64,000 nucleotides of DNA, taken from assembly GCA_014529385.2 (NCBI GenBank), contig CM043965.1:64823190-64887189 (forward strand). The letters are read 5' to 3'. A program made the position numbers and the translations under genes. This DNA comes from Adiantum capillus-veneris (Eukaryota; Streptophyta; Polypodiopsida; Polypodiales; Pteridaceae). Positions 55,327 to 64,000 of the stretch are shown here, piece by piece. A model generated the notes under the pieces. That model was not told the DNA's origin. It did no database searches and saw nothing but the letters and a program-made list of their open reading frames with translations. The first letter of the stretch is position 1; the number at the start of each line of letters is the position of its first letter.

Positions 55327-56346
55327 ATGTCTGACGGTTTCAGTCAGATTGTTACTGAGAAGCTTGAGAAAAATAACTACCCTGCATGGAAGTTCAGAAT
55401 AACAAATTTCCTAAAAGGAAAAGGTTATTGGGACTATGTAGAAGGAGACAATGAAAAGGAACGAGAGATTCCCGAGGCAAATGCTACAGCAGAACAAAGG
55501 AAAGCTTTGAGGGACTGGCAACAAGGCCAGAGCAAAGTGATGTATTGGCTGTCTATGAGCATCACAGATGGCATGATGGGCTATCTACAGGATGCTGAAA
55601 CCCCCGCCATTGCATGGAGAAACTTAGGCAGAGTGTTCGAGGTGAACACCAAGGCCAGGAAGCTTCAACTAAAGTCGGAGCTAAATCAGGTTAAGAGGAA
55701 CAACCTCTCAATCAATGATTATGCCTTGAAGATCAAGAGTATCATTGAGGCTCTTGGATCTATTAAAGTCTCAGTGGAAGACGATGACATTGTCCGTGCA
55801 TGCTTGGATGGTCTAGGAGATGAGTATGTACATTTTAGGTCTTCCATGAATACAAGAGACGACATCCCCGTGTTCCAAGATTTGATTTCTATGATTATTC
55901 TTGAGGAGAAGAACCTTGACACATCTTCTTCTCAGGGCAGAAATAATTCTGAACAGGCCTTCTATTCTAACTCCAACAGAGGTAGAGGTAGAGGTCGTGG
56001 TCGAGGCCCAAGGGGTTGCAGGGGCCAATTTCTGGAAGGTCAATCAAATCAAAACAATACAGGTGGCAGGGGAAACCAGTCTCAAGGCAGGGGGAGTCAA
56101 AGAGGTCGTGGTGCAGGATCAAGCAGGCAGCAACATACTCCAGATAGTAGAGAATGTTGTACTTGTGGTGAAAGAGGTCACATGTCACGTGACTGTCCAA
56201 AGGGAAAAGCAAGTAGAAAGAGAGAACAGGGCAACTATGCATCTACTAGCAGAGATGCAGATGACAGCAAAAACGAGCGCATGTTTGTTATGCAGCATGT
56301 AATGAATACAATGACTGCAGAGAATTCCACCCAAGATGATGTTTAG
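55327..56346 (+). CDS. Copia Gag
   Basis: This 339-residue protein starts at ATG 55327 (MSDGFSQIVTEKLEKNNYPA). It has the plant copia gag domain: YPAWKFRITNFLKGKGYWDY near residue 20, a YALKIKSIIEALGSIKV-type (UBN2-like) segment near residue 137, and DLISMIILEEKNL. A Gly/Arg-rich RNA-binding stretch (residues about 217-270) precedes the zinc knuckle CTCGERGHMSRDC near residue 280, with all C-C-H-C ligands present. It would form virus-like particles and package RNA. It ends at TAG 56344-56346, immediately before the protease, where most copia elements read through into pol without a stop. Confidence 0.95.
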   Translation: MSDGFSQIVTEKLEKNNYPAWKFRITNFLKGKGYWDYVEGDNEKEREIPEANATAEQRKALRDWQQGQSKVMYWLSMSITDGMMGYLQDAETPAIAWRNLGRVFEVNTKARKLQLKSELNQVKRNNLSINDYALKIKSIIEALGSIKVSVEDDDIVRACLDGLGDEYVHFRSSMNTRDDIPVFQDLISMIILEEKNLDTSSSQGRNNSEQAFYSNSNRGRGRGRGRGPRGCRGQFLEGQSNQNNTGGRGNQSQGRGSQRGRGAGSSRQQHTPDSRECCTCGERGHMSRDCPKGKASRKREQGNYASTSRDADDSKNERMFVMQHVMNTMTAENSTQDDV

Positions 56347-56349
56347 TAT

Positions 56350-59300
56350 GTGGATTCAGGTGCCTCTAATCACATGACGTCTCGTGGAGAGTGGTTTAGA
56401 GATATGCGCAAACCAGATGTGTCAGGCTATGTGCAGATAGGAGATGACACAGCTCACCCCATTGCTCATGTAGGGGACATACCTCTAAATACGAAGAGTG
56501 GGAAATCAAAGTACTTAGCAGATGTACTTCATGTCCCAAACATTACAAAGAATCTTGTTTCTGTTGGACAAATGGTTGAGCAGGGTTTGCAGGTTCGCTT
56601 CAATCCAAATGGCTGTTATGTAGAAGATTTCCAGAATGGCTGTAAGCTGATCACAGAGGGCAAATGTGTGGGCAGAATGTTTACGCTGAATGTAGACATG
56701 CCTGAAGTAAAAGCTGCATTATTTGCACAGGGCACAGGTGTTGTGGCTGATGTTGACATTTGGCACAAACGCATTGGCCATGTCAATGAGCAGAGATTGC
56801 GCAGCATGCAATCAAAACAGATTGTAAAAGGTTTGCCCAAATTCAAGGTGGATGGTATGCATAAAGTGTCTGCAGCATGCCAGTTTGGAAAACAGTCAAA
56901 GGGCTCATTTCCACATGAGCGCAATGTATGTAAAAGGCCACTTGAGGTGGTTCACACAGATGTTTGGGGTCCAACCGATACTGCAAGTATACATGGTTGC
57001 AGGTATTATGTCTCTTTCATTGATGACCATACAAGGAAAGTATGGGTCTACTTCATGCGTAACAAAAGTGAAGTGTTTGGTCACTTTCAAGACTTCAAAG
57101 TCATGATTGAGAAGGAGACAGATATGCAAATCAAGACATTGAGGTCAGATGGAGGGGGAGAGTACTTCTCCAATGATTTTTCAGATTTTTTGCGAATGCA
57201 TGGTATACACAAGCAGTTTACATGCAGATATACTCCACAGCAGAATGGGGTCGCAGAAAGGAAAAACAGGCACATTGCAGAGGTTGCACGTGCATTGATG
57301 AATGAGAAGAACATGCCTCATCATTTCTGGGCTGAAGCTGTAAATACAGTTGTGTACATTATGAATAGGACACCTACAGCTGCGGTGCATGATGTAACAC
57401 CTGAGGAAAAGTTTACAGGTACAAAGCCTGATTTGGCACACTTGAAACTGTTTGGCTGCATAGCTTACGTACGTGTACCAGATGAGTTGCGTAGGAAATT
57501 GGATCCTAAAGCAGAGAAATGTATTCTTGTGGGATATTCCCTTGAACAAAAGGGGTACAGGTGCTACAATCCTACTACACGAGAATTACGAGTGAGCAGA
57601 GATGTAGTCTTTGATGAGATGAGCAACTGGTACAGTAATGCACATGGCACTATTGGGGCTTATGTAAAAGATGATGTGGTTGTACAAAATGTGAGGCCAC
57701 AGTCACAGGTTTTGAGTGGACCACAAGAGTCCTCTTCTTGTGGCTCTGTTGAGAAACCATGGAATGGTAGACTACGTACGCAGGTTACTCCACCAACAGG
57801 TACAGGGAATGTATCACAAAAAGGAAAGGAAAAGGTTAATGAACCTCCCTTTATGGTTGATGCATCATCAGGTTTTTCACATGTAGACATGGATTCAGAT
57901 GGTTCTGAACAAAGTCTTGATGAGGAATATGGAATTCCGGCTGTCAGGACACCTGGTGTAAGGAAAGTACAAGAAGATGCTAGAGGGCAAAGGAGTGACC
58001 AAGGACCGCGCAGATCTAATAGAGTCAGAAATCCAGTTCAGAAATTAACTTATGATGGGTATCTAGCGCATCACCAAGCCTACATGGCTAAGGTGATACA
58101 GGATGTGGAGCCCACATGTTTTGAGGATGCAGTTGGAAATGTGCATTGGGATGATGCAATGAATGAAGAGATGGCTGCATTGGAAGCAAATGACACATGG
58201 GAGTTGGTGCCATTGCCAAGTGGCAAGAAAGCTATTGGCTGTAAATGGGTGTATAAAACCAAGCATAAGGCTGATGGTAACATTGAGCATCACAAGGCAA
58301 GGCTGGTCGCAAAGGGTTATGCACAGACGTATGGCATAGACTATGAGGAGACCTTTGCTCCAGTGGCAAAGATGACGACTGTGAGAGCTGTCATAGCAGT
58401 GGCTGCATCTAGAGGATGGATTATGCATCAAATGGATGTAAAGAATGCCTTCTTGAATGGTGAGTTGCAAGAGGAAGTGTATATGGATCAACCACCTGGT
58501 TATGTCGATCCAGGTTACTATGTATGCAGACTTCTCAAAGCTTTGTATGGGTTGAAGCAGGGCTCTAGAGCATGGTATGACAGGATTGCCAAGTATCTTG
58601 TCAGTATTGGTTTTAGGAGAGCTCATGCTGATCATTCACTCTATGTACGTGAGAGTGATGTGGGGATTGTGGTCATTACCATATATGTAGATGACCTTAT
58701 TATTGTTGGTGACAATGCTATGGAGATTGACCATGTGAAGGGTCTTCTCAAACAGGAGTTTGAAATGAAAGATTTGGGCGAGTTGCGCTACTTTCTTGGC
58801 ATTGAGGTGATCAGGACTCCAGAGGGTGTATGGCTGTCACAGAGACAATATGCTTTGGACATGTTGTCAAAGTATGGTATGGCTGATTGTAAGCCGATTT
58901 CCATTCCCTTGGATGTGAATGTAAAGCTGGGTGCAGAGAAGGGTGATGTTGTTAAGGATGTCAATATGTACAGGAAGATGGTGGGTAGTCTAATCTACTT
59001 GACTATCACAAGGCCAGACTTGAGCTACACAGTAGGCTTGGAGAGTCAATTCATGCAGCTTCCGAGGAAGCCACATTTGGATGGAGTACGACGCACACTT
59101 AGGTATGTGCAAGGGACTCTTGACTACGCATTGTTCTATGCAGCAGATGCACCATTAGCATTGTATGGGTATACAGATGCAGATTGGGCAGGTAGCATTG
59201 TTGATAGGAGATCTACGAGTGGCTTCATGTTCTCTTTTGGGAGTGCTGCTGTTACTTGGAGCAGCAAAAAGCAGCCTACGGTTGCTTTATCGAGCACAGA

Positions 59301-59670
59301 GGCTGAGTACAGAGGTGCAGCAGTTGCGGCGTGCGAGGTAGCTTGGCTACGCACATTACTTGAGGACTTGGGAGTGCAGGTGGACCAGCAGATTTTCATC
59401 CATTGTGACAACCTCAGCAGCATGCAATTGGCTAGGAACCCAGTGTTCCATGCTAGGACCAAACACATAGAGGTCCATTACCACTACGTTCGAGAGCGAG
59501 TGTTGGCGGGCGACATTGACTTGGTCTACGTCAGCACAGAGGAGCAGATAGCGGATATCTTTACCAAGGCCCTCGGAGCTGAGAAGCTTCGACGTTTCCG
59601 GACTATGCTTGGACTCTGCGACATGCAGAGCTCGAGGGGGAGTGTTGAGATGTCGAGCTCTACAACTTGA
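56350..59670 (+). CDS. Copia Pol (protease, integrase, RT, RNase H)
   Basis: 1,106 open codons follow gag in the same frame. Protease begins at once with VDSGASNHMTSRGEWF (D-S-G site). Integrase has a zinc region with His in WHKRIGHVNEQRL, but SAACQFGKQ shows Ser where the third ligand Cys is usual. Its core has VHTDVWGP, LRSDGGGEYFS and TPQQNGVAERKNR (D, D, E). RT has WVYKTKHKADGNIEHHKARL, QMDVKNAFLNGEL and the YVDDLIIVG active site. RNase H has YGYTDADWAGS, SSTEAEYRGA and HCDNLSSMQLARNP, and the protein ends with IADIFTKAL near the 3' LTR, which the ORF overlaps by 28 bp. Without an in-frame ATG of its own at the start, expression depends on passing the TAG at 56344. Confidence 0.95.
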   Translation: MDSGASNHMTSRGEWFRDMRKPDVSGYVQIGDDTAHPIAHVGDIPLNTKSGKSKYLADVLHVPNITKNLVSVGQMVEQGLQVRFNPNGCYVEDFQNGCKLITEGKCVGRMFTLNVDMPEVKAALFAQGTGVVADVDIWHKRIGHVNEQRLRSMQSKQIVKGLPKFKVDGMHKVSAACQFGKQSKGSFPHERNVCKRPLEVVHTDVWGPTDTASIHGCRYYVSFIDDHTRKVWVYFMRNKSEVFGHFQDFKVMIEKETDMQIKTLRSDGGGEYFSNDFSDFLRMHGIHKQFTCRYTPQQNGVAERKNRHIAEVARALMNEKNMPHHFWAEAVNTVVYIMNRTPTAAVHDVTPEEKFTGTKPDLAHLKLFGCIAYVRVPDELRRKLDPKAEKCILVGYSLEQKGYRCYNPTTRELRVSRDVVFDEMSNWYSNAHGTIGAYVKDDVVVQNVRPQSQVLSGPQESSSCGSVEKPWNGRLRTQVTPPTGTGNVSQKGKEKVNEPPFMVDASSGFSHVDMDSDGSEQSLDEEYGIPAVRTPGVRKVQEDARGQRSDQGPRRSNRVRNPVQKLTYDGYLAHHQAYMAKVIQDVEPTCFEDAVGNVHWDDAMNEEMAALEANDTWELVPLPSGKKAIGCKWVYKTKHKADGNIEHHKARLVAKGYAQTYGIDYEETFAPVAKMTTVRAVIAVAASRGWIMHQMDVKNAFLNGELQEEVYMDQPPGYVDPGYYVCRLLKALYGLKQGSRAWYDRIAKYLVSIGFRRAHADHSLYVRESDVGIVVITIYVDDLIIVGDNAMEIDHVKGLLKQEFEMKDLGELRYFLGIEVIRTPEGVWLSQRQYALDMLSKYGMADCKPISIPLDVNVKLGAEKGDVVKDVNMYRKMVGSLIYLTITRPDLSYTVGLESQFMQLPRKPHLDGVRRTLRYVQGTLDYALFYAADAPLALYGYTDADWAGSIVDRRSTSGFMFSFGSAAVTWSSKKQPTVALSSTEAEYRGAAVAACEVAWLRTLLEDLGVQVDQQIFIHCDNLSSMQLARNPVFHARTKHIEVHYHYVRERVLAGDIDLVYVSTEEQIADIFTKALGAEKLRRFRTMLGLCDMQSSRGSVEMSSSTT
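59635..59642 (+). other. Polypurine tract of the copia element
   Basis: GAGGGGGAG directly precedes the 3' LTR, as required for plus-strand priming. Confidence 0.85.
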
Positions 59671-59964
59671 GCTGGCATCCACTACGGGTCTTGGCCGCTT
59701 ACGGCATTTACTCACTGGCGCGTTAGGTGACCGACACGGAGGATCTCTGCCAGTGATTCTACAGCTGGACTACACTTATAGTGCCAGCCTAGTACGCTTC
59801 TAGCGAGTTCACACTTAGTGACCGCATGTACATATGTGCTACTTTTCAGCTTTAGCACTTAGTCATTTTGTACTCTCTTTTCTGTAAAGAAGAAGAAGAA
59901 GCTTTCCATCTCTGTGTGCTTTGTGCTTGTCTTGTGTAGCTCTCTTGCATCCTCATTCTTTACA
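59643..59964 (+). repeat. 3' LTR of the copia element
   Basis: TGTTGAGATGTCGAGC...CATTCTTTACA, followed by the target duplication TGTAC. It lacks the 4-bp CTAG duplication seen in the 5' copy. Confidence 0.97.
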
Positions 59965-59969
59965 TGTAC

Positions 59970-60246
59970 TAGTTGAAAATAGAAAATTAGTATGTAAAAC
60001 AGGAGTGTGTTCTAATCTTCATGTATTTCTAGAAGCCCACTGGAGAATGTTTTGACCTACACAAAATCTTCTAAATAGAAATTCTACCAAAGACACTTTC
60101 CTTGGCATATTCTTCATAGGACATGTTGCTTAATTACAAACTTGACTTGTAATTTTTGTGATACTTCGTCGTTAGAAGGAGCAAAAGAAATTATACCTTT
60201 ACATAGGGAAGGATACTACTTCCTAGTGCTTGTCCTTTGAAAGAAT
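59970..60246. other. Spacer between two copia-type elements
   Basis: No gene or repeat recognised. Confidence 0.5.
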
Positions 60247-60435
60247 TTTTAAAGTTTAGGCATCTCAAGTGAACTACCCAATGTGATTCCATTATTTAGT
60301 TTGGTTTTTAAGTATTTATTTTACTTATTTGTCAAAGTATTGGGTAGAGAAATTCACTAGGCTTGCTATATAAGCACCCCTTGTTTCCATTGTATACACA
60401 TTCGGTTATTCATTGGCAAGGTTCATTGGTTTAGA

Positions 60436-60523
<88 letters not shown>

Positions 60524-60590
60524 CCCCCCCCCTTCTCCTTGGTCTCTCACTCCCCTTGGTCTCTACGCTTTCATATCGTCGACTTTGACA
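60247..60590 (+). repeat. 5' LTR with (CT)41 and C12
   Basis: The LTR includes GCTATATAAGCA (TATA box near 60366), then (CT)n at 60439-60520 and a C run to 60532, ending GACTTTGACA. Confidence 0.9.
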
Positions 60591-60601
60591 TGGTATTAGA
60601 G
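60591..60601 (+). other. Primer binding site, degenerate
   Basis: TGGTATTAGAG, one transition from TGGTATCAGAG, abuts the LTR. Confidence 0.8.
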
Positions 60602-61182
60602 AAGGCGGCTTAAAGACCTTGGCATGGAGGAGTAGTCTAGAGAAGAAAAAGCAGCAGCGGCGTTTTAAAACGCTGCCCCCCCTCCCCCCCAGACCGCCTC
60701 CCTCCCTTGCTGGAAATCCACAGGCTTCCTTTTCCCACCTGCGTTTTGAGATGCTCAGCCAGCAGCGACCTGTCCCCCCCCTCTTGCATGTTTTGAGCCG
60801 TTGACGCTTTGTAGGTGTTTTCCCACTCAGTCGATGGTGCCACCTCCCCTCCACTTCCCCTGTGTTTTGAAACGCGCCGCAACAAGGCGGCCTCTTTCTT
60901 CACGTATAGCCCAGCATTTTGAAACGCTGTGGGTTATGTGCAGTAGAGGTGATGCTTGAGGTGCAGAGGGGGAGAGGTTAGACAATTGCCTCATTTTCTT
61001 CCGCAAGGGAGTAAAGGTGTGACTTGGGAGACAAAGAGGAGGAGAGGATTACAGGAGTGGATCGAATCAGCTTGGAATTGGGCTTTGGCATTGGAGACTT
61101 CATCAGCTTGGCATTAGTAAGACCACACTTGGAGTGCAAGATTGTTGCCTGAGTTCCATATCTTGCAACTTCACCATGGCCT

Positions 61183-62066
61183 CGCCTTGATGAAGCTCCA
61201 ATGACAAATTGAACGGGAATAACTATGCTCATTGGAATTTTATGCGACTCTAGTTCTCACGAAAAGGCTTATGGGATGTTGCCAACGGCTCAAAGCCTCG
61301 TCCCACATGGGATTCCGACAACAGGTACACCTGCCTTCAAGATGAGGAATATCTCAAATCGTGCGTCGATTGGGATGCAGCTAATGCAAAGGCAATGTCG
61401 ACCATTGCGGAATATCTTACAAAGGACCTTTCTCCAACTATTCAAACCTTGAACACTACCAATGAAATGTGGTTCAAGCTCGTAGGTATGTTTTATCAGG
61501 AATTTACAATCCAAGCAGTTACCCTTCTTGGGCTGTTGTTTGCCATCCACTTTCCCCGAGGAAGTTCCATGCAATCATTCCTTATGAAGACTATAGTTAT
61601 TCATGATCAACTATTGGCTATGAAGAGTGCAGTGATGAGTACCCAGCTAGCTGCTTTGGTTTTCATGAAGTTGCCTCAAGAGTATGAAACAGTGGCTAGG
61701 ACACTACAACTACAAGTCACGAAGGAAAAGCTAGAATTTGATGATCTTAGTTCTTTTCTCATTGAGGAGGAAGCCGCATTGGTAACTCGAGGAAAAATTT
61801 AGATTTCTGAGACAGTGGAATCACATGGTGAAGCACTTGCTACTTCTGATTCCAGAAAGAGGACAAAGTACCATTGTTACAATAAATGTGGAAAGCGTGG
61901 TCATTTGGCTAAGGATTGCAAATCCAAAGTCAAAGATAGAGATTCTACAAATTACAAAGGTAAAAGCAAGCAACAGGAGGAAAGCAGTGATAGTGACTTA
62001 GGGAAGGATAACAAGGAGGCTAATGGTGTGGTGGTGACTACACTGGCACAGACTCCTGCCTTTTAG
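61183..62066 (+). pseudogene. Copia-type gag of the non-autonomous element
   Basis: An early segment reads KLNGNNYAHWNFMRL, then a stop, then GLWDVANGSKPRPTW, typical of copia gag N-termini. The main frame (61395-61802) has STIAEYLTKDLSPTIQTLNT, MWFKLVGMF, LLAMKSAVMSTQLAALVFMK and LPQEYETVARTLQLQVTKEK (UBN2-like). After a stop at 61800 the frame continues to the zinc knuckle CYNKCGKRGHLAKDC, which has three residues instead of two between the first Cys pair. It ends at 62066 with no pol. One or two stops and one frame change upstream suggest it is no longer translated whole. Confidence 0.8.
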
Positions 62067-62581
62067 TCACATAAAGACCGGTGTCACCACTAGCTTTATC
62101 TAGAGAGAGGCTTGTGAGTGGTGGAGAGGGGCAAGCACATGCTCCCTATAATTAATTTGGACCCTTGTGTTGGAGTTCAAGTTATTGGTGTTTGGACCCG
62201 TAGGTCGGAGTTCAATGCACATGCATCTGGCAGGGAACCAAACAGACATCTAAAACACTATGGATGGGTGCACCAATTCATTGTTGTTGGTCAAATTATG
62301 GACAGGATGTGTTCCAACAGTTCATTATCTTGGAGTTTTATATATTGGATGTGATGTGTTTATAGTTCACGAATGGGGATTATTGGATGTAGTATGGTCT
62401 ACAGTTCAAAGTTTCTACAAAGGCAAACGATGCTCAAGATGGCATCACTTTTAGGTACAAAGTTGAGGAGAGAAACAATGAGGTTTATCTAGTAGTACAA
62501 GGCCTTCTATTGGGGTGTCCATTGTAGATTCTTCATCGACTTGGTCTCACTATTGTTGTCCACTATGAGTTGCGAAGAGGG

Positions 62582-62923
<342 letters not shown>

Positions 62924-62928
62924 AGAAT

Positions 62929-63509
62929 AGGAAGCCCTTCAAATTGTAACACTAGAACTTTGAATGTTAGCTACCATAGGTTGAATTAGAGTTGGGCCAG
63001 GTTGCTATAGCTTAGCCTTAGATGGCTGAAAATCCATGAGGAATGGCTTGGTCTTCACTTGTGCTAGGAGTCACCTCTCTAGATCATCCTTAGAACCCCC
63101 CTCCTTTGGCTTCCCTTAATGTGAACATCCCTTGTTCTCCCATCCCTCCCCCGTTGAAACTAAAGAACTAAATCTCCTTCCCCCCTCAATGGATAAGAAG
63201 AGATTGCAGAACAAGGCATTCAAAGATTCAATAATCGAGCAAGATATCATCCAGAAAAAAAACTTTGAAGAAGGGGAGGGCCATCATAGAAGCTTCCCCA
63301 TGGTTGGAGGCACCTATACCCTTCCCGAAACTCAACATGTTGGCAAGAACACAGGAGATCATGGAACACCAAAAAAAGATTTTCCTCTAGATAATCCCTC
63401 TGTCATTTTACCTCTACAAAAATTAAGATGCAAGAGAAATTCCTAGAGACTACTGCTCTCATTCACCCTCCTTACTGGACCCCCACCTCCCTATCAACAC
63501 TCTTAGATC
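62929..63509. other. Spacer, possibly the 5' part of the LINE fragment
   Basis: 63132-63446 is open (104 codons, Lys- and Pro-rich), may belong to the LINE-like protein that follows, but has no recognised motif. Confidence 0.35.
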
Positions 63510-63960
63510 ATGGTGGATAAGGCCCGCTACGTGGATTCCCTAGGTATAGAAATAGCAAGAATTCAATGCTTTCCCAAGAACCATTTCCTAATTGTCTTCA
63601 AAAACTCTAAGATGGCGTTCCATGTACTAAACATTGATTCATGGCTTGCAGCAGGTAACTCCACTCTGTGTTTGTTTATATGGCATAATTTTTTTTCATG
63701 AGAAATCTACTCTATTAAATTACCCCATGTGGGTGGAGTTCACTAACCTCATTTGGAGTATAGATAGCACCTCAAAGTCATTGGTTCTGAGCTTGGTAAG
63801 GTCCAAGGTGGCATTCCACTTAGGGAATACACTCCCTCTTGGCATCCCCACGTCCTCATTGAGATGGATATATCTCATCCCCTACCCTCTGCATTGGACA
63901 TTGTTACCATATACATGTGGTAGTGATAAGTGTGAACACACTTAGGACCGTCGAGGTATT
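63510..63960 (+). pseudogene. LINE ORF1-like (DUF4283-type) fragment
   Basis: The translation reads ARIQCFPKNHFLIVFKNSKM and AFHVLNIDSWLAA, then in other frames YPMWVEFTNL, LKVIGSELGKV and HVLIEMDISHPLPSALDI. This order (FxxxxHFLIxFxxxxxxxxVL, P-WVxLxNLPLE, IGSxLGK, VxxEMDxSKPLP) is that of the DUF4283 nucleic-acid-binding domain in plant LINE ORF1 proteins. Frameshifts and a stop lie between the parts. It runs towards the end of the window, so the downstream endonuclease/RT, if any, is outside. Confidence 0.6.
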
Positions 63961-64000
63961 TTTTCCTTATTTAGGAGGTTTTTCCCTCGTGCATTGTATA

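Larger units (their letters stand above)
54720..59964 (+). mobile_element. Near-intact Ty1/copia element
   Basis: The element has a 326-bp 5' LTR, primer site, gag, pol, purine tract and a 322-bp 3' LTR. It is flanked by a perfect 5-bp target duplication TGTAC (54715-54719 and 59965-59969). The LTRs differ by about five substitutions and one 4-bp indel (CTAG), so it is recent. Gag and pol form one frame of 1,448 codons from 55327 to 59670, broken only by TAG at 56344. The domain order gag, protease, integrase, RT, RNase H is that of Ty1/copia. Confidence 0.97.

Overview
The window looks like nuclear DNA of a land plant with a large, repeat-rich genome. Nearly all coding capacity belongs to retrotransposons (Ty3/gypsy, Ty1/copia, a LINE-like fragment) or DNA transposons. 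The primer sites match plant initiator-tRNA-Met primers (TGGTATCAGAGC type). There are many CT/GA arrays of up to about 100 bp. I see no intact host gene, rRNA or tRNA. A fern or other non-seed plant is possible, but the lineage cannot be fixed from this window.

Layout. 0.7-5 kb holds minus-strand pieces of two gypsy elements: an integrase half with an LTR remnant, and a gag-protease. 5.0-20 kb is plus-strand gypsy element A (5' LTR, gag, protease, RT, RNase H, start of integrase). Its RT is split by a 9.7-kb insertion (8885-18632) flanked by TATTTC. That insertion is the most interesting region. It carries two plus-strand genes of unknown function, three 73-bp hairpins, a minus-strand transposase-like gene, and a minus-strand histone H3-like gene that begins MARTKKTAK and ends in a recognisable H3 fold. 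21.3-32.1 kb is gypsy element B with both LTRs; its protease is interrupted by a 1.9-kb insertion flanked by CATTTGTA. 32.6-33.1 kb is an intronless DEAD-box RNA helicase pseudogene ending beside an LTR-like sequence. 34-37 kb is a minus-strand gypsy 3' region with an extra coding region after integrase. 37.4-38.6 kb is tandem repeats, and 39.1-39.7 kb is a decayed CACTA (Tnp2) transposase.

Element C (39.97-42.32 kb) is an LTR plus partial gag of the B family, fused to an antisense gag fragment. 43.5-47.5 kb is a minus-strand DDE-type transposase-like gene split by a palindrome-rich satellite (45.06-46.6 kb). 47.5-54.6 kb is mostly unassigned sequence with microsatellites. 54.72-59.96 kb is a young copia element with TGTAC target duplications and LTRs about 98% identical; its only coding break is one in-frame TAG at the gag/pol boundary. 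60.25-62.92 kb is a 2.7-kb gag-only copia-type element with AGAAT target duplications and long CT arrays inside both LTRs. The window ends in a LINE ORF1-like fragment.

Most elements are decayed. Most premature stops in gypsy B pol, and several in the H3-like frame, are one C-to-T step from Gln or Arg codons, as expected from deamination of methylated cytosines. Only the 54.7-kb copia element looks recent. All calls come from reading the sequence; no database search was run.
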